From NCBI GenBank assembly GCA_000969725.1, contig JXSR01S035716.1: DNA of 21,780 nt; one strand, given 5' to 3'. Positions 10,226 through 20,427 of the stretch are shown piece by piece; position 1 is the first letter of the stretch; the number at the start of each line of letters is the position of its first letter. This DNA is from Ophiothrix spiculata. Taxonomy: Eukaryota > Echinodermata > Ophiuroidea > Amphilepidida > Ophiotrichidae. The notes beneath the pieces are model-generated. The model made no database searches and had not been told where the DNA came from. It saw only the letters and a list, made by a program, of their open reading frames with translations. A program made the translations under genes and the position numbers.

Positions 10226-10590
10226 AATGTATCTTAAAAATAAGGAAGTTTTTAATCCTTGGATTTACACCTTTACTTCAACCCACTGGTAAAACTTACC
10301 TGTGAAGTTATATTCAACAGCCCCTGTTTTATTCTTGGCAGAAAAACATTTATGTATCTTAAAAATACGGAAGTTTTTAATCCTTGGATTTACACCTTTA
10401 CTATGGCCCACTGGTAAAACCTACAGTTCTACTCAACAGTCCCCTGTTTTATTCCGGGAAGGAAAAACTCAGTGTATCTGAAAAATAAGGAAGATTTAAA
10501 ATCTTTACACCTTTACTTTGGCCCACTGATAAAACCTACCTGCGAATTTCTATTCAATAGTGCCTTGTTTTATTCCTAGCGGAAGGGGAT
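10226..10590. repeat. Threefold tandem repeat of ~120-125 bp
   Basis: Units start near 10227, 10352 and 10472. Each begins (A/G)TGTATCTTAAAAATA or a close variant, then GGAAGTTTTTAATCCTTGG, TTTACACCTTTACT, GCCCACTGGTAAAACCTAC, and ends CCCCTGTTTTATTC. The third unit is the most diverged and has a small deletion in the AATCCTTGGA block. This is a short satellite-like array with no coding frame through it. Confidence 0.85.
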
Positions 10591-10782
10591 AAACCTCCCT
10601 CTGATGAATGCTTCTGATTCACAGTTGCTGTAACATGTAATTTGAACTTTGATTTTATGTTCACGATAAATTTCATTAGTAGTCTTTTTTAATTCGCCCC
10701 TTTTAGGTACATATTTTATTGAAATGCTCAATCATATTGTATCAGTATCACTATTGTAAAAAAGGGAAATATACAATTTATA

Positions 10783-10993
10783 TACTGTAAAGCATGAAAA
10801 TTTCGCTAGCATTTTAATTTTGCTAATTTCGCTAGTATCACAATTCGCTAAATTAAAATGCCGCTAAAATAAATGTTAACATAGCATTGAATAGCAAGAT
10901 GATTCAAATTAGTGAAATTAAAATGCACCCAAAAAGTGAGGGTTTCAAAATTCGCTAAATTTAAATGCCGTGAAATTAAAGTGCTTTACAGTA
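10783..10993. mobile_element. TA-flanked MITE with CTGTAAAGC termini, 207 bp
   Basis: The left end at 10785 reads CTGTAAAGCATGAAAATTTC and the right end to 10991 is the inverted partner (CTGTAAAGCACTTTAATTTC). TA sits on each side (10783-10784, 10992-10993). The interior is built of repeated TTCGCTA and AAATTAAAATGC motifs in both orientations. It has no ORF. A truncated relative lies at 2277-2363 in this window, which shows that it is a dispersed family. Confidence 0.85.
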
Positions 10994-11460
10994 CATAGTA
11001 GATATTTTTAAATTCAAAGCAAAATTACATACTGGCTCATGACAAAATTTAATAATCAATATTACCTGCTCCGTTCTGTCAATACTCCTGCTGGACAAGG
11101 ATAAACATGATATTTTGCTCACTCTATGTCAAGAAAACAGTAATGGCGACTTCTTTGAAGATAATTATGCAGATACTTATGAAGAAGGGACTTCGTCTTT
11201 ATGGTTACATTTGGCAGTGATGAAATATGAACAAATGATCAAAAATGACATATTTGATTCTATTATTGCAATCAGAAAGTTACCAGTACCCTTTCAACGA
11301 TGCAGGTGTCTTGAGAGAGACAGAAAAGGATGATTTGCTTTTCATGACTTTTTAATGAACCTTACAATTTACTGAAGCCATACATGCTTTCCATCAGATT
11401 GACCTTGAATAGTTTGTATATTTCAAATATGTGTACTATTTTCCTCTTCTTTTTCCTCAG

Positions 11461-11598
11461 GTCCTGAATAAGAAAGAGAACAAAGGATGTGATAGCCCTG
11501 AGCCAGAGGGGGAGCCGTACACACTCACACCACGCACAGAGGCCAAATATATGAAGATCAACGAGGAATTCGATAGGATGATGAATGGCAACATGAGG
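11461..11598 (+). CDS. Mef2: MEF2 exon: alpha2-type segment following the MEF2 domain (partial gene)
   Basis: This exon encodes 46 residues beginning VLNKKENKGCDSPEPEGE and continuing with YTLTPRTEAKY and KINEEFDRMM. From knowledge of the family, vertebrate MEF2A/C/D alpha2 exons read ALNKKENKGC-SPDPD...LTPRTEEKYKKINEEFDNM and are also about 46 codons; Drosophila Mef2 has TLTPRTEAKY at the same place. MEF2 is a nuclear MADS-box activator of muscle, neural and other differentiation genes. This segment lies just C-terminal to the DNA-binding MADS/MEF2 domains. The acceptor is a TTCCTCTTCTTTTTCCTCAG tract and the donor is AGG|GTAGGA; both ends are phase 0. Unspliced reading would stop at 11655. 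In vertebrates the corresponding segment is alternatively spliced (alpha1/alpha2). Confidence 0.95.
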
Positions 11599-12934
11599 GT
11601 AGGAGTGACATTTACTTTTCGTGGAATTTTATTGCTTGCAGGAGATAGGAAATAGTTCACATTGATGGATATATGATGTGAACCATTTTTATGTCAGCAC
11701 TATTTTAAATCTGTTTCTTAAAACTTAAATCTATTTACAATTCATAGATTGAATGGCATCTGTTTTCTTAAATGCTGGAGCTTAATTTTAAACTTATCAT
11801 GTTATCAAGGGATGGTCATAAAAAAACTGATTTTTTTTTCAGAAAAAAAGTCCTCATCCCTGTAGAGGAGGTAAACTGACTACATTCAAAAAGTTTAGAA
11901 TTCCATCAGGAATTTTGCAAAATTTTTAATGAAAATCCAAAGCCATCAGCTTTGGAAAATACTGGATTTTTAATGACTTAAAAGACAATTTTTTTGGAAA
12001 AAAGAACTTTGTTAAAAAACCTTTGGAATTCCGAGCCTCACTGGTGTTAACAAAATGTGGAATTCCAACATCCTCTATTAGTTGGACAAAAGTTGCATAG
12101 AATAGCCCAATGTAATGATGAAACATCTTGATCTGGCCATAAACCAGTCAGATGATGACGTCTTGGTTGATAGCAATGATCTATCTTTTCATCTATTAAC
12201 CATCTCTAGGTGAGTGATTACACATCATGGATGGTAGAGACAAGTTTTTGAAGTATCCATCAACTACTTAATGGAAATATTGCCCACAAGTCTTATTGCT
12301 CGCTGTCACTGTACTTACAGCAGGACGAGCAAGATGTTCTTTGACCATTTGCTCAAGACGAAACATCAATCTTGGCTGATAATGAGCTTGTATATCTTTC
12401 TCGTGTAATATTTAAGAGGAGTGTTGGAACAAAGTGTCAAGGAAGCTAGTCATTTGTAATTCATGTCAGTGTTGGTTAAAAATAATGGCCATGAGATCTG
12501 AAACAACCAAGTCCAATTCAGTCACTTTTAATGGTGTTTAGCAACATAGGAAATGAACTAATTACAGCACACATTTAATAAAAAGAAAGCCTCTTTAACT
12601 GATTAAAAAATGTACTATCTTAGAGGTAAACTATGAACTTGATATTTTTGATGCTTTTTGGTAAGGTTGTTAAGATTATCGGAAGAGGCATATTAAACTA
12701 GAATCATATATTTTGCTTAAAATATAGCGTTATGTGAATTAATGAATAAAATAAATCCACATAAATATTTCATGCTCTACCATATTTCTTTGTTCACACA
12801 GAAACCTGTAATAAAATAGTTTAACTGTTTAAAATAAAAATTGTAAACAGATTAATTTCATGTAAGTACTGGTATGTTCTGCAATATTGTACATCTTACC
12901 AAGTTATTGTTATATTTGTTCATTTACCTAACAG
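11599..12934 (+). other. Intron between the two MEF2 exons
   Basis: The intron is bounded by GTAGGA at 11599 and CCTAACAG ending at 12934, both phase 0, so the protein joins as NGNMR then PPMTSQ. It contains a strongly spliced-looking micro-segment at 11843-11870 (listed separately). No alpha1-type exon (family pattern LRKKGLNGCDSPDPD) was seen here. The remainder is AT-rich with a CRE-like TGATGACGTC near 12154-12163. Confidence 0.8.
11843..11870 (+). other. Candidate 28-nt micro-exon with strong splice-like borders
   Basis: The segment is preceded by CTGATTTTTTTTTCAG and followed by GTAAAC, both good splice signals. It is 28 nt, so inclusion would shift the MEF2 frame. In the incoming phase 0 it is open, giving KKSPHPCRG-like sequence. 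It could be a poison exon or a chance match, and no conservation evidence is available here. Confidence 0.2.
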
Positions 12935-13214
12935 CCACCAATGACAAGTCAGTACCCACAACAAATGCCGGTCAGTGTACCCGTCACAGGAGATGGTGGA
13001 TATCACAACCAAGCACAACCAGACGTCACCTCCGCCAACCTCATGCAGCCTCCATCAACACACAGGACGACTTTAAGCCCTCAGCCCCAATCCATGGGAC
13101 GAAACAGTGTCAGCCCACAGCCACAACAACACATGATGAGAACGAGTATTAGTCCGCAGCCACAGATGGTCAGGAATACGATCAGTCCGCAGCCGCCAAG
13201 GCCTGCCAGCACAG
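12935..13214 (+). CDS. Mef2: MEF2 exon: start of transactivation region with SPQP repeats (partial gene)
   Basis: This exon is 280 bp, phase 0 in and phase 1 out, ending AGCACA-G before GTTGGT. It encodes about 93 residues starting PPMTSQYPQQMPVSVPVTG. In vertebrate MEF2 the alpha exon is followed by PP-NF-MPVSIPV, then RNSMSPG and RPPSTGN; here MPVSVPV and the terminal RPASTG occupy the same positions and even break at the same Gly codon. Between them is an amplified motif: LSPQPQ, RNSVSPQPQ, RTSISPQPQ and RNTISPQP. The region is rich in Pro, Gln, Ser and Met, as expected for a disordered activation domain, and the Ser-Pro pairs are potential proline-directed kinase sites. Retaining the next intron would add about 15 residues and stop at 13258. 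Confidence 0.92.
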
Positions 13215-14501
13215 GTTGGTCAACTTCACATTTATTTGTTATTGTGCATTATGGATAAGCTTGGGAGAATTGGTATTGCTATTTGTTATGCAATATGTTG
13301 CATTTGGCTGGTTTCAGGGTGGTTTTGGTGTTTGTAACTGCACCAAGAGACCGTATTATTGGCTAAATGTGTATTTGATGTTGCTCTGCACTGTTTGTTG
13401 TATTCATCAACATAACTACAACTGCCTCAAGTATTTTGAAACCAGCATAATATGCATGTTACTTGCCAGTAAAGTTATTAATTATGTAAATAAATTTGTG
13501 GGGAGGAGTTTCATTTTAACTATCAAAAGAAGAGTAGTGCCAGTAATCATATTGAATTTTATTAGCAAGATATGAAAACATGGAATAAAGATTGAGTTTC
13601 TAATTTAGGCTTGATATGATTATTTCATAATATAGCATTATAGCTGTTCCTCGTGCTGCAGTGCTTTGGGATTTTTTATTGACTATTTTATTCTATCTTG
13701 TTGCAGTTGCCAAAGAAAGATTTTTAATTTTATTTTGTTTAAAAATATGTCAAGCTAAGTGAACCAAAATGACAATCAGAGATATAAAAGGTATAACTTT
13801 CATCCCTGCTAGAGGCATTAAGAGTAAATATTTAGTAATATACTTAGAAGGGAAAATATCCCAAGTTCTTCACATATGATGTTTCAAAGCACAATAAGTA
13901 TATATGTCCAGGTAATGTGTTGGCTTGCATAAGGGCCAGTCCATACATTTTTTTGTGAGCTACCAAGTACTGGTGCATTAATTCTTCATCGTTAGGTTAA
14001 TTCCAATGAATTTTCTAATAATATTGGATGTCTGGTGTAAATAACCAAATACATGACATTGTATAAATATGTCACAAGTATGTGGTGACCATTATGTAGT
14101 TTCATCATTAAGCCTCCGTTATTATTAGAAAATACATCCGAATTAGTTTGATAATGAAGTCTTATTGCACCATAATATTTTTGTAGCTCTTAAAAAAGTA
14201 TAGCTGGTTTTAAGCTATGTTCACAATTGCTCGTATGACGATTGTATGTTTACGAATCTGTGTAGGGCGTATTGACATTTCAAAAACCATTATTTCAAAT
14301 TACATATGTACAAATGAAGTTGGCAAAAAAAAAAAAGAAGATTTTAAAAGTACATACAGTTAATGGTCAAATCATTATCAACACTGTTTGTAGTGTTGTG
14401 ACCATCCTTGATAGTAAACAGAAGTTTAGTGTGTTGATTCAAATTTTTTGAGGCAAATTGGATTCAATATATGTTTGCATTCTTGTTGGGATGTGTATAT
14501 T

Positions 14502-14702
14502 TAAAGCTGAATTCAGACGCGACGCAAACACATTGAGCATGTGTAGATGGCCGTTTTGAGCAGTTCAGATAGATCGATATCAAAACGCAACACCACTTGC
14601 TGCATTACCTTTGCGTTTGAGTGTGAATTCATTTGTGGTGCTGTTTGCAGTGAAAATTATTAGAAACGCAAAGCATTGCATTTTTAGTATGGATTTAGCT
14701 TA
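14502..14702. mobile_element. Possible MITE with AAGCTGAATTCAGAC-type ends
   Basis: The left end AAGCTGAATTCAGAC (from 14504) resembles the inverted right end near 14687-14701, which reads AAGCTAAATCCATAC on the other strand (12 of 15 matching). TA is next to both. The interior has ACGCAA/TTGCGT motifs in both orientations and is more G+C-rich than its surroundings. The end boundaries are one base ambiguous and arm similarity is modest. Confidence 0.4.
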
Positions 14703-14911
14703 ATTAAGCTGATGCTACTTGCTTACCTAAAGCGGGGTGTTTCTGTAATGTGTTTGTTTTTTTACATTCTTGAGTTCATGACACACACATATACAAACAA
14801 ATAGCATAATCATATTGCAAGATTCATGAAGAATTACTGAATATAATTGGCTCATATTTAATGAACTAAAAAATGCTTATCTTGTGCAATTCCAAAACAT
14901 CTCAAAACCTA

Positions 14912-15213
14912 CAAAATTATATGAACTAAACCTGAATTATGTGATGTTAATCATAAAATCTTTTGACAAAATGGAAACATGATAAAACATATTCATTTCA
15001 AAAACTTTGTGAAAGTTAAGGTTGCATTTTTAATGAGCCATGCTTCACATTTGATAGAAGAGTTACCAAATTATTTGAACTAAACTTGAATTATGTGATG
15101 TTAATCATAAAATCTTTTTACAAAATTGAAACATGATAAAACAAGTTCATTTCAAAAACTTTGTCAAAGTTAAGGTTACATTTTTAATGAGCCATGCTTG
15201 ATAGAAGAGTTTA
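14912..15213. repeat. Tandem duplication, period ~154 bp
   Basis: Copy 1 (about 14912-15065) and copy 2 (about 15066-15213) share TGAACTAAAC-TGAATTATGTG, GTTAATCATAAAATCTTTT, AACATGATAAAAC and TTTTTAATGAGCCATGCTT. Copy 2 lacks the short TCACATT segment after CATGCT. Divergence is low, so the duplication is fairly recent. It has no coding frame. Confidence 0.88.
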
Positions 15214-16424
15214 CCATTGTGAAATGTCATGGGAAAGCTGGAAGATCCCCTGTATGAATAAGTCATAGTGCTTAGTAGGAGTATACCATAGGATCAATCA
15301 ACAGGCATTTGTCATCATTTCCACAACATGCATCATGATAGAACATGGCATCAGAAGAAATTAGTAGTCACCAAAGTTTCTTGCAAGTTTGTGTGTTCAT
15401 AGAAATTTATACTGTGTCGTATTTGGTGTTAAGATAGCAGTTAGTATGAAGAGGTATTATATGTTCGCCAGGGGGTGGGGGACAGGACGGCACACTTACA
15501 TGCTTTCACATGTTGTCGTCATCAAGCACGCCTTTTTAGATCGCACCATAAATATGGATATCACAAATTCTAGTTGGAACTCTTATTGCAAATATTCAAT
15601 CAAAAAAGGCTACCCTTTTCACTTGACCTAGCAATACACAGTTTTTACCTTGCCCTAAACACTGATCAGTCTTTCAAATTGAAGAAAAGAACTGTTTGCT
15701 TGGTTTAAAATGAACCCTCTGAATGAATAAACAGCACAAGAAGTCTCCATAATTGTTACCAATAATCTAACCTGTCATGTCTTTCAAAAGAGCGACTAAT
15801 TAACTGAACTTTCATGTCTTTGAAATTCAAAACCTAAACATGAATAAGAATAGCATGAAATTGTTACAAAACACATTCTCCATATGGATATCATCGCTGA
15901 GTGAAAAAGTGTCCTTTCTTGTGGTTTTTTCCCTCCCTTGAGGTATTTTGAAATTTTATTTTTAAAGTATATCCAATATTTCAATGTACTATATTTTGAT
16001 GGATTAAGTTTGCCTAGGTACTACATCATTTAACTGTAGCATAATGCTTGGAAACGTATATGTTTCACAAGCACTGGAATTCATCCAATCACTTGCTGTA
16101 AATAAGTGCGTAAATGAATTGGATTTCACGCAAACAAGCCTAGCAACAAGCGTCCGCTCAAAAAAAAAAAAAACATATACGGAAAACTTAATCCTCACAA
16201 TTAGGATATTTGATATATTGCTTTTACCCCTGATGTCTGACCAACACGGTAGCTACATTATGGCTGTTTCAGCCTGTCTGTATACTGTTGGACCTGCGAT
16301 GCAAGATGCAAGTTGTTTAAGATATGAAATTGGTTAATGCTGTTGACATGAGTTTGCATTGAACCTTTGTATTTGCATTTGTCTTAAGTGCTTTGTTTTC
16401 ATAAAGCAATTTGAATTTCCCCAG

Positions 16425-16544
16425 AGTACAGAATTAACAGATACACTTCTACGGTGTTTACAGAATATTCTAAATAACATCTCTCAACTTCCTATGCCGG
16501 TTAGTGATCCAGAAAATTTATTTCCTGCTAACAATATATTGAGA
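16425..16544 (+). CDS. Candidate exon of an unidentified protein (40 codons)
   Basis: The frame begins STELTDTLLRCLQNILNN and continues with ISQLPMPVSDPENLFP and ends NNILR. It is bordered by TTTCCCCAG and AGA|GTATGG and is exactly 40 codons, phase 0 at both ends. The sequence is a plausible amphipathic Leu-rich helix followed by a Pro-rich turn, unlike the low-information frames around it; it might be a HEAT/armadillo-like helix, but I do not recognise the family. It cannot follow the MEF2 exon at 13214 directly: that exon ends in phase 1, and in the corresponding frame this exon has an early stop. It is either part of a second + strand gene or linked to MEF2 through an unseen exon. Confidence 0.5.
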
Positions 16545-16961
16545 GTATGGTCAAAATCTTATCCATTTATTTTGCTTTTTTTTTTTGTGTCAAGTATTTC
16601 AATAATTTTTTGTACAAGCAAATGATCCCAATTTGCAAGTTTTGAATTGTTTTACAATGGAGAATAAATTGTAGTAGATCATATTTTGATCATCACAAAG
16701 ATGAAACATTAACTAGCATTTTGGTTGCCGAGGACTAAGTTGTCATGTAGAAAACATTTGGAAAGCTAGAGCTGTATTTGTACCCATTTGCCTTTCGAAG
16801 CAATTGGTCCAGATTCCACTTTTGTAACACTATTGTTTGCAACATCTCCTCAACAGTGAGCATGTTGCCTCTTAGCATTGAAGTTAGAGTTAATGTCTCG
16901 CTCAGTTAAACTACATGCACTATCCAGCAGGGTCATCTCATGGTGCTCATTGGTTTGTTAT

Positions 16962-16973
16962 GGGGGGGGGGGG
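16962..16973. repeat. Homopolymer run of 12 G
   Basis: An uninterrupted G run flanked by TTGTTAT and CTTCATA. Such tracts are length-unstable and error-prone in sequencing; they could form parallel G-rich structures. No gene context explains it. Confidence 0.9.
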
Positions 16974-17033
16974 CTTCATACATATTACAAAATACAAAAA
17001 GCAGTTTGAAATAGCTGTCAGTGATTGATTCAG

Positions 17034-17055
17034 CTATCAATCAATCAATCAATTA
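17034..17055. repeat. ATCA tetranucleotide microsatellite
   Basis: About four to five units of ATCA (written TATCAATCAATCAATC) ending in AATTAATG. It is a short simple repeat. Confidence 0.8.
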
Positions 17056-18844
17056 ATGATACAAGTACTTGCATAACATGCATACCCCATGAAGGAGTCT
17101 ATTCGTACAGGGGACCCACGGCTTAGCTTTACGTGACTGTCCGACCACGTAGCAAGTAGAGTAAAGTTTTTATGATTTAATCAATTAATTTAGTTGTTCA
17201 TAAACATTTCAAATTTCTATTTTCTTCCACCTGCTACTCACGTTGTAAAGCCACCATGTTTCAGCAGGGTGTCTAAACGGCTACATTTCAACAAATCACA
17301 ACAACCTTGATAATTGACTCATCATACTGTCCGAGTTTATTTCAACTTGTGAAAACTAAATGGATCATGTCATGGTCGTTCGTTTCACCAACTCGACTAA
17401 TTAAGAGTAAAATAGCAGAGAGCGCACGACAGATCTAAACTGGTGAATGATGTAGCACTGAATTGGACTTGGCATTAGAACTGGTCTGTCAGCCTTTATG
17501 TAGTTGTGCAGTCAATTTTACCACTTATTTCTCAGTATTTGCACTTTTGTGTGGAAGGAGCATAGATAGAAACGCAGAAAAGCTAGTCGGTGTCTGCTGG
17601 TCAGAGTTTTTATGCAGCGAGTAATTTGTTCTATGCACTTGGTATGATAAAAATCACAGATTGGCGATGCGTAGGTTGAGATGCAGAAATCTTGAAGACC
17701 TTATTATGTTTTCTGTTATGCTTAGCAAAAAACATTGTCAAAATTGTTCTTTTTTTTAATATTTAGGTCATTAGTCATCACCGATCATTTTATAAGTTGA
17801 ATATATAGAATGAACTTAAAAGTTAGGTCCTCATTATTTAGAAAATATGCACTTGATTGGACATTTAATTTTACAGTGAATTAAAAACCAACTACAACAT
17901 TTTTAATATTAATTTTTAAAGTTTACAAATCACTACTATTTTCTGATATTGTTATCGCGCTTGTAGCTATTAAAATGTCTTTTACAAATCCTCATTTTAT
18001 AATTTTTTTATTTTTAATATAAACTTTGATCCCTTTTTGAGAAATTCACTCGCGCTGATAGCCCATCATACATACAGTTGCATGAGTCTAGAAGTAACTG
18101 TGTAGATTTAGCTGTTCACTGTCGACAGCTGCCTAGAGATGATTTTTTAAAGATCAGAAAATGCTACATATATTTTTTAATTTGAGGGTAAAAATATGAT
18201 CCTATATCAATGTATAATAATACTTCTGCGTACTACAAAATTTGATTAAGGCCAGTTCCAGAGATGTCCAATGTTAACACGGTTAAATGACATGATGTTA
18301 GAGTTATGGAAAAAATTATCTTCCTAGTTCCATTGAAGAAAAAAACAAACAAACCTGTAACCTTTCAACCATTAACAAAATGAAAATATTACATCAAAAA
18401 GAAGTGAAATCTGCAAGTTTCTGTCATTTTAGTCAAGATATTTCTCATTGAAAACAATAAAATACTAAAGAAATGCAATACACTCATTTGTATTGGAGAA
18501 ACAGTATTTTGAGTAAATTTTGCGAGACTTCCTTCCAGTCATTGAAATTGCCATAAATTCTGCACGGAAGGTCCGATTGAAGTCAATGAAAAAGCAGATG
18601 AAAGCTGAATTTGTATGTAATTTGAAATTGCAAAAATGGTCAAAATAGCCAACTTTCACATTTTGTGCCCACTGCCTCCCCTTAAAATGTCGATACTGAT
18701 ATTACAAAAATATATAAATTTTACAATGCAATGATGCGTTTAAAAAAGCCAGATATTTTGATAAATATTATGGACATATAGTGGCTCAAATTACCCAGAT
18801 TATTGTGAGTCTCAGTGACGCAAACATATCAGCTACGTTAAATC

Positions 18845-18875
18845 CTCACTGACACGTACCAGATGTGTCAGTGAG
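18845..18875. repeat. Perfect 11-bp stem hairpin
   Basis: CTCACTGACAC at 18845-18855 pairs exactly with GTGTCAGTGAG at 18865-18875 across a nine-base loop. No U-tract follows, and in an animal genome it is not a bacterial terminator. It may be a protein-binding palindrome or chance. Confidence 0.5.
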
Positions 18876-19630
18876 ATGAGTAAACAAGCGTTAAATTTGT
18901 CTTATGTTTATGCTCAAGTGAAAGGACGAGATGCTGACATCTATTTTTTGTCTCAAATGTAATTTTAGGCCTGATTTACTCAAGATCTGGGTCGTGAATT
19001 CAGTTTGGTCGGGAAAAACAAAAATGTCAGCGTCAAATCACACAATTAGGTCTGATCTCATTTCAAAATGCAAAGGCGTCGCTAGAAATCTGAGGGTTTA
19101 GATATAAATATTACAGGTTTGTAAGGTTTTATGTCGTCAAAATTAATTAATTCAGATTTGTTAGAAAAAGCGTGTTAATAGGGAAAGCATTTTTAGTAGA
19201 CACAGTTTATAATATTCTAATAGTAAGTTGGTACTTATGTCAGAAGAGATGAGGCTGCATTGTGAAAATAATGATGTGTAGTTGTAAGAAATGAAATACG
19301 CATTTGGTTTTAATGTCTAGGCGAAAGTATAAGGTATAGAATACTTCTTGGGGTAATCTAGAATTGATCATGATACTACATATCAGGTATCACTTATATA
19401 TATGTCATATTTCCATGATGTCATTCAACATCATATACATTAACATTATTGGTGATATAAACTGGCAATTTGTAAATCTGGAATTATTGTTGAAATTTAC
19501 ATGTGAAATGTTTGAATAATGTGACACCATGCAGTAGTTATTATTCATATTACCTCCCTGTTCAGAACATCAATGTCATTGTTCATACTGTTTTGACATC
19601 ATATTTTTGTTCATCCTTATCAATGCACAG

Positions 19631-19702
19631 GCGGCCATCTTGAATGGACAGCCTCAAACTGGCAACAGTCCAGTTGGCGATGTGAACGAGAAGTTAAACA
19701 AG
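19631..19702 (+). CDS. Candidate exon, unidentified (24 codons)
   Basis: The 72-bp segment lies between CAATGCACAG and GTACAA, with donor AAG|GTACAA. In phase 0 it encodes AAILNGQPQTGNSPVGDVNE followed by KLNK. The phase-1 frame is also open but Trp- and Cys-rich and less protein-like. Phase 0 agrees with the candidate exons before and after it, so the three could splice together without a frameshift. NG...SPVG loosely recalls the segment after RPPSTGN in vertebrate MEF2A, but the phase does not match the MEF2 exon in this window and I do not rely on it. Confidence 0.45.
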
Positions 19703-20427
19703 GTACAATATACACATATAAAAGAGAAAGCAACACACCATTGCCAGCCAGCATCACTTTGTTTTCACCTTGTTTCATAACTGCTGCCAGTTTGCAAAGC
19801 TGACCATGTTTTTGTTCATGTGTGTGTGATTATTGGGCTCAAAATGAGTGCACTGTGCACAGCAGAGATTGACCTCAAGTGATTGAACTTTAACACACGA
19901 CCCTTCCTGTGCATGGGCTGTTGATTTCCAAGAATTGTCTTGTTTGCAGCTCTGTACTGATTGGTTATATATATGAATAAAACCACTGCTGCATGGATGT
20001 CAAACAGAGATCAATTTCTTGGTATTCTACCAGGGCCAGAATTCTTAGTTTGTAGATTTGCTATCCTAATGATTTTGTCACAATTTCTGGTGAAGGTGGC
20101 ATTTGTGTATAACAGAGCTTATAGTAGACTAACATTGACCCTTGTGGAATACCAGATAACTATGTATCAGTTGCATGGGAGGTACTAGCTAATAGCTATG
20201 TGAACCAACCATTTACACTACCAATGTGTGCATTATTTTCACATCTTTTTATGTCTATTTTTTGCACTTTGGTTTCTTGTCATTCCTGCATGTTGTCTTG
20301 TCATCCTGTGGCTGCTTATGTCTGCCTACCTCGCCCGCCCGCCTGTCTGCCTGCCTGTCTGTCAACCACACACCCCTATTTGCTATAATGCATTATCCCA
20401 TCCGTCATGTACACGTTGCATGAGCAG
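19703..20427 (+). other. Candidate intron
   Basis: Runs from GTACAATATACAC to TGCATGAGCAG. It includes a pyrimidine-rich CCTG/TCTG/CCCG repeat at 20332-20363, about 65 bases upstream of the 3' border. Overlapping frames at 20200-20431 are produced by that simple repeat and look fortuitous. Confidence 0.45.
20332..20363. repeat. Pyrimidine-rich CCTG/TCTG tetranucleotide tract
   Basis: Reads CGCCCGCCCGCCTGTCTGCC then further CTGCCTGTCTGTC. It is an impure four-base repeat of CCCG, CCTG and TCTG. It may help to define the downstream acceptor as an extended pyrimidine tract, though it lies rather far from it. Confidence 0.8.

Larger units (their letters stand above)
1..11460 (+). other. Presumed upstream MEF2 intron (5' end outside window)
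   Basis: No exon encoding the MADS box or MEF2 domain was found on reading this stretch, although those exons must precede the one at 11461. The simplest reading is that the stretch is the 3' part of a large intron. Its translated ORFs are short, low-complexity or hydrophobic, open on both strands, and match no family I know. The 3' border is a pyrimidine-rich tract ending in CAG at 11458-11460. Large 5' introns are usual in animal Mef2 genes and often carry enhancers. It could also contain non-coding first exons or a separate small gene that cannot be recognised by eye. Confidence 0.6.
13215..16424 (+). other. Intron and/or intergenic stretch after the second MEF2 exon
   Basis: The intron starts GTTGGTCAAC. 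The next MEF2 exon must begin in phase 1, and family knowledge predicts a conserved RKPDLRV-I-P segment further on; I did not find it here. A 119-codon frame at 13216-13575 is hydrophobic, starts at a TTG inside the donor region and is out of the MEF2 frame, so I discount it. Frames at 15389-15631 and 16044-16337 run through AT-rich or poly-A sequence. Repeats in this interval are listed separately. Confidence 0.55.
16545..19630 (+). other. Candidate intron or intergenic stretch
   Basis: AT-rich, with a run of 12 G at 16962-16973, an ATCA/TCAA tetranucleotide run at about 17035-17054, a G+C-rich island at about 17085-17160 (CAGGGGACCCACGGCTTAG and CCGACCACGTAGC) that looks like a repeat fragment, and a short perfect hairpin at 18845-18875. 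A minus-strand frame at 18465-18659 shows no domain. I saw no convincing exon. Confidence 0.45.

Noticed and set aside
11115..11333. 72-codon frame just upstream of the MEF2 exon as a preceding MEF2 exon
   Set aside because: The peptide has no MADS/MEF2 or alpha1 resemblance and its borders lack a convincing acceptor. It is probably fortuitous.
13216..13575. 119-codon hydrophobic frame directly after the second MEF2 exon
   Set aside because: It starts at a TTG within the splice-donor region, is out of the MEF2 frame, has no recognisable family and is better explained as chance open frame in AT-rich intron.
16044..16337. 97-codon frame including a poly-lysine run
   Set aside because: The lysines come from a 13-A tract. 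There is no domain, and a minus-strand frame overlaps (16004-16198).
18845..18875. Rho-independent terminator
   Set aside because: There is a stem but no U-tract, and the sequence is an animal genome where such signals do not apply.
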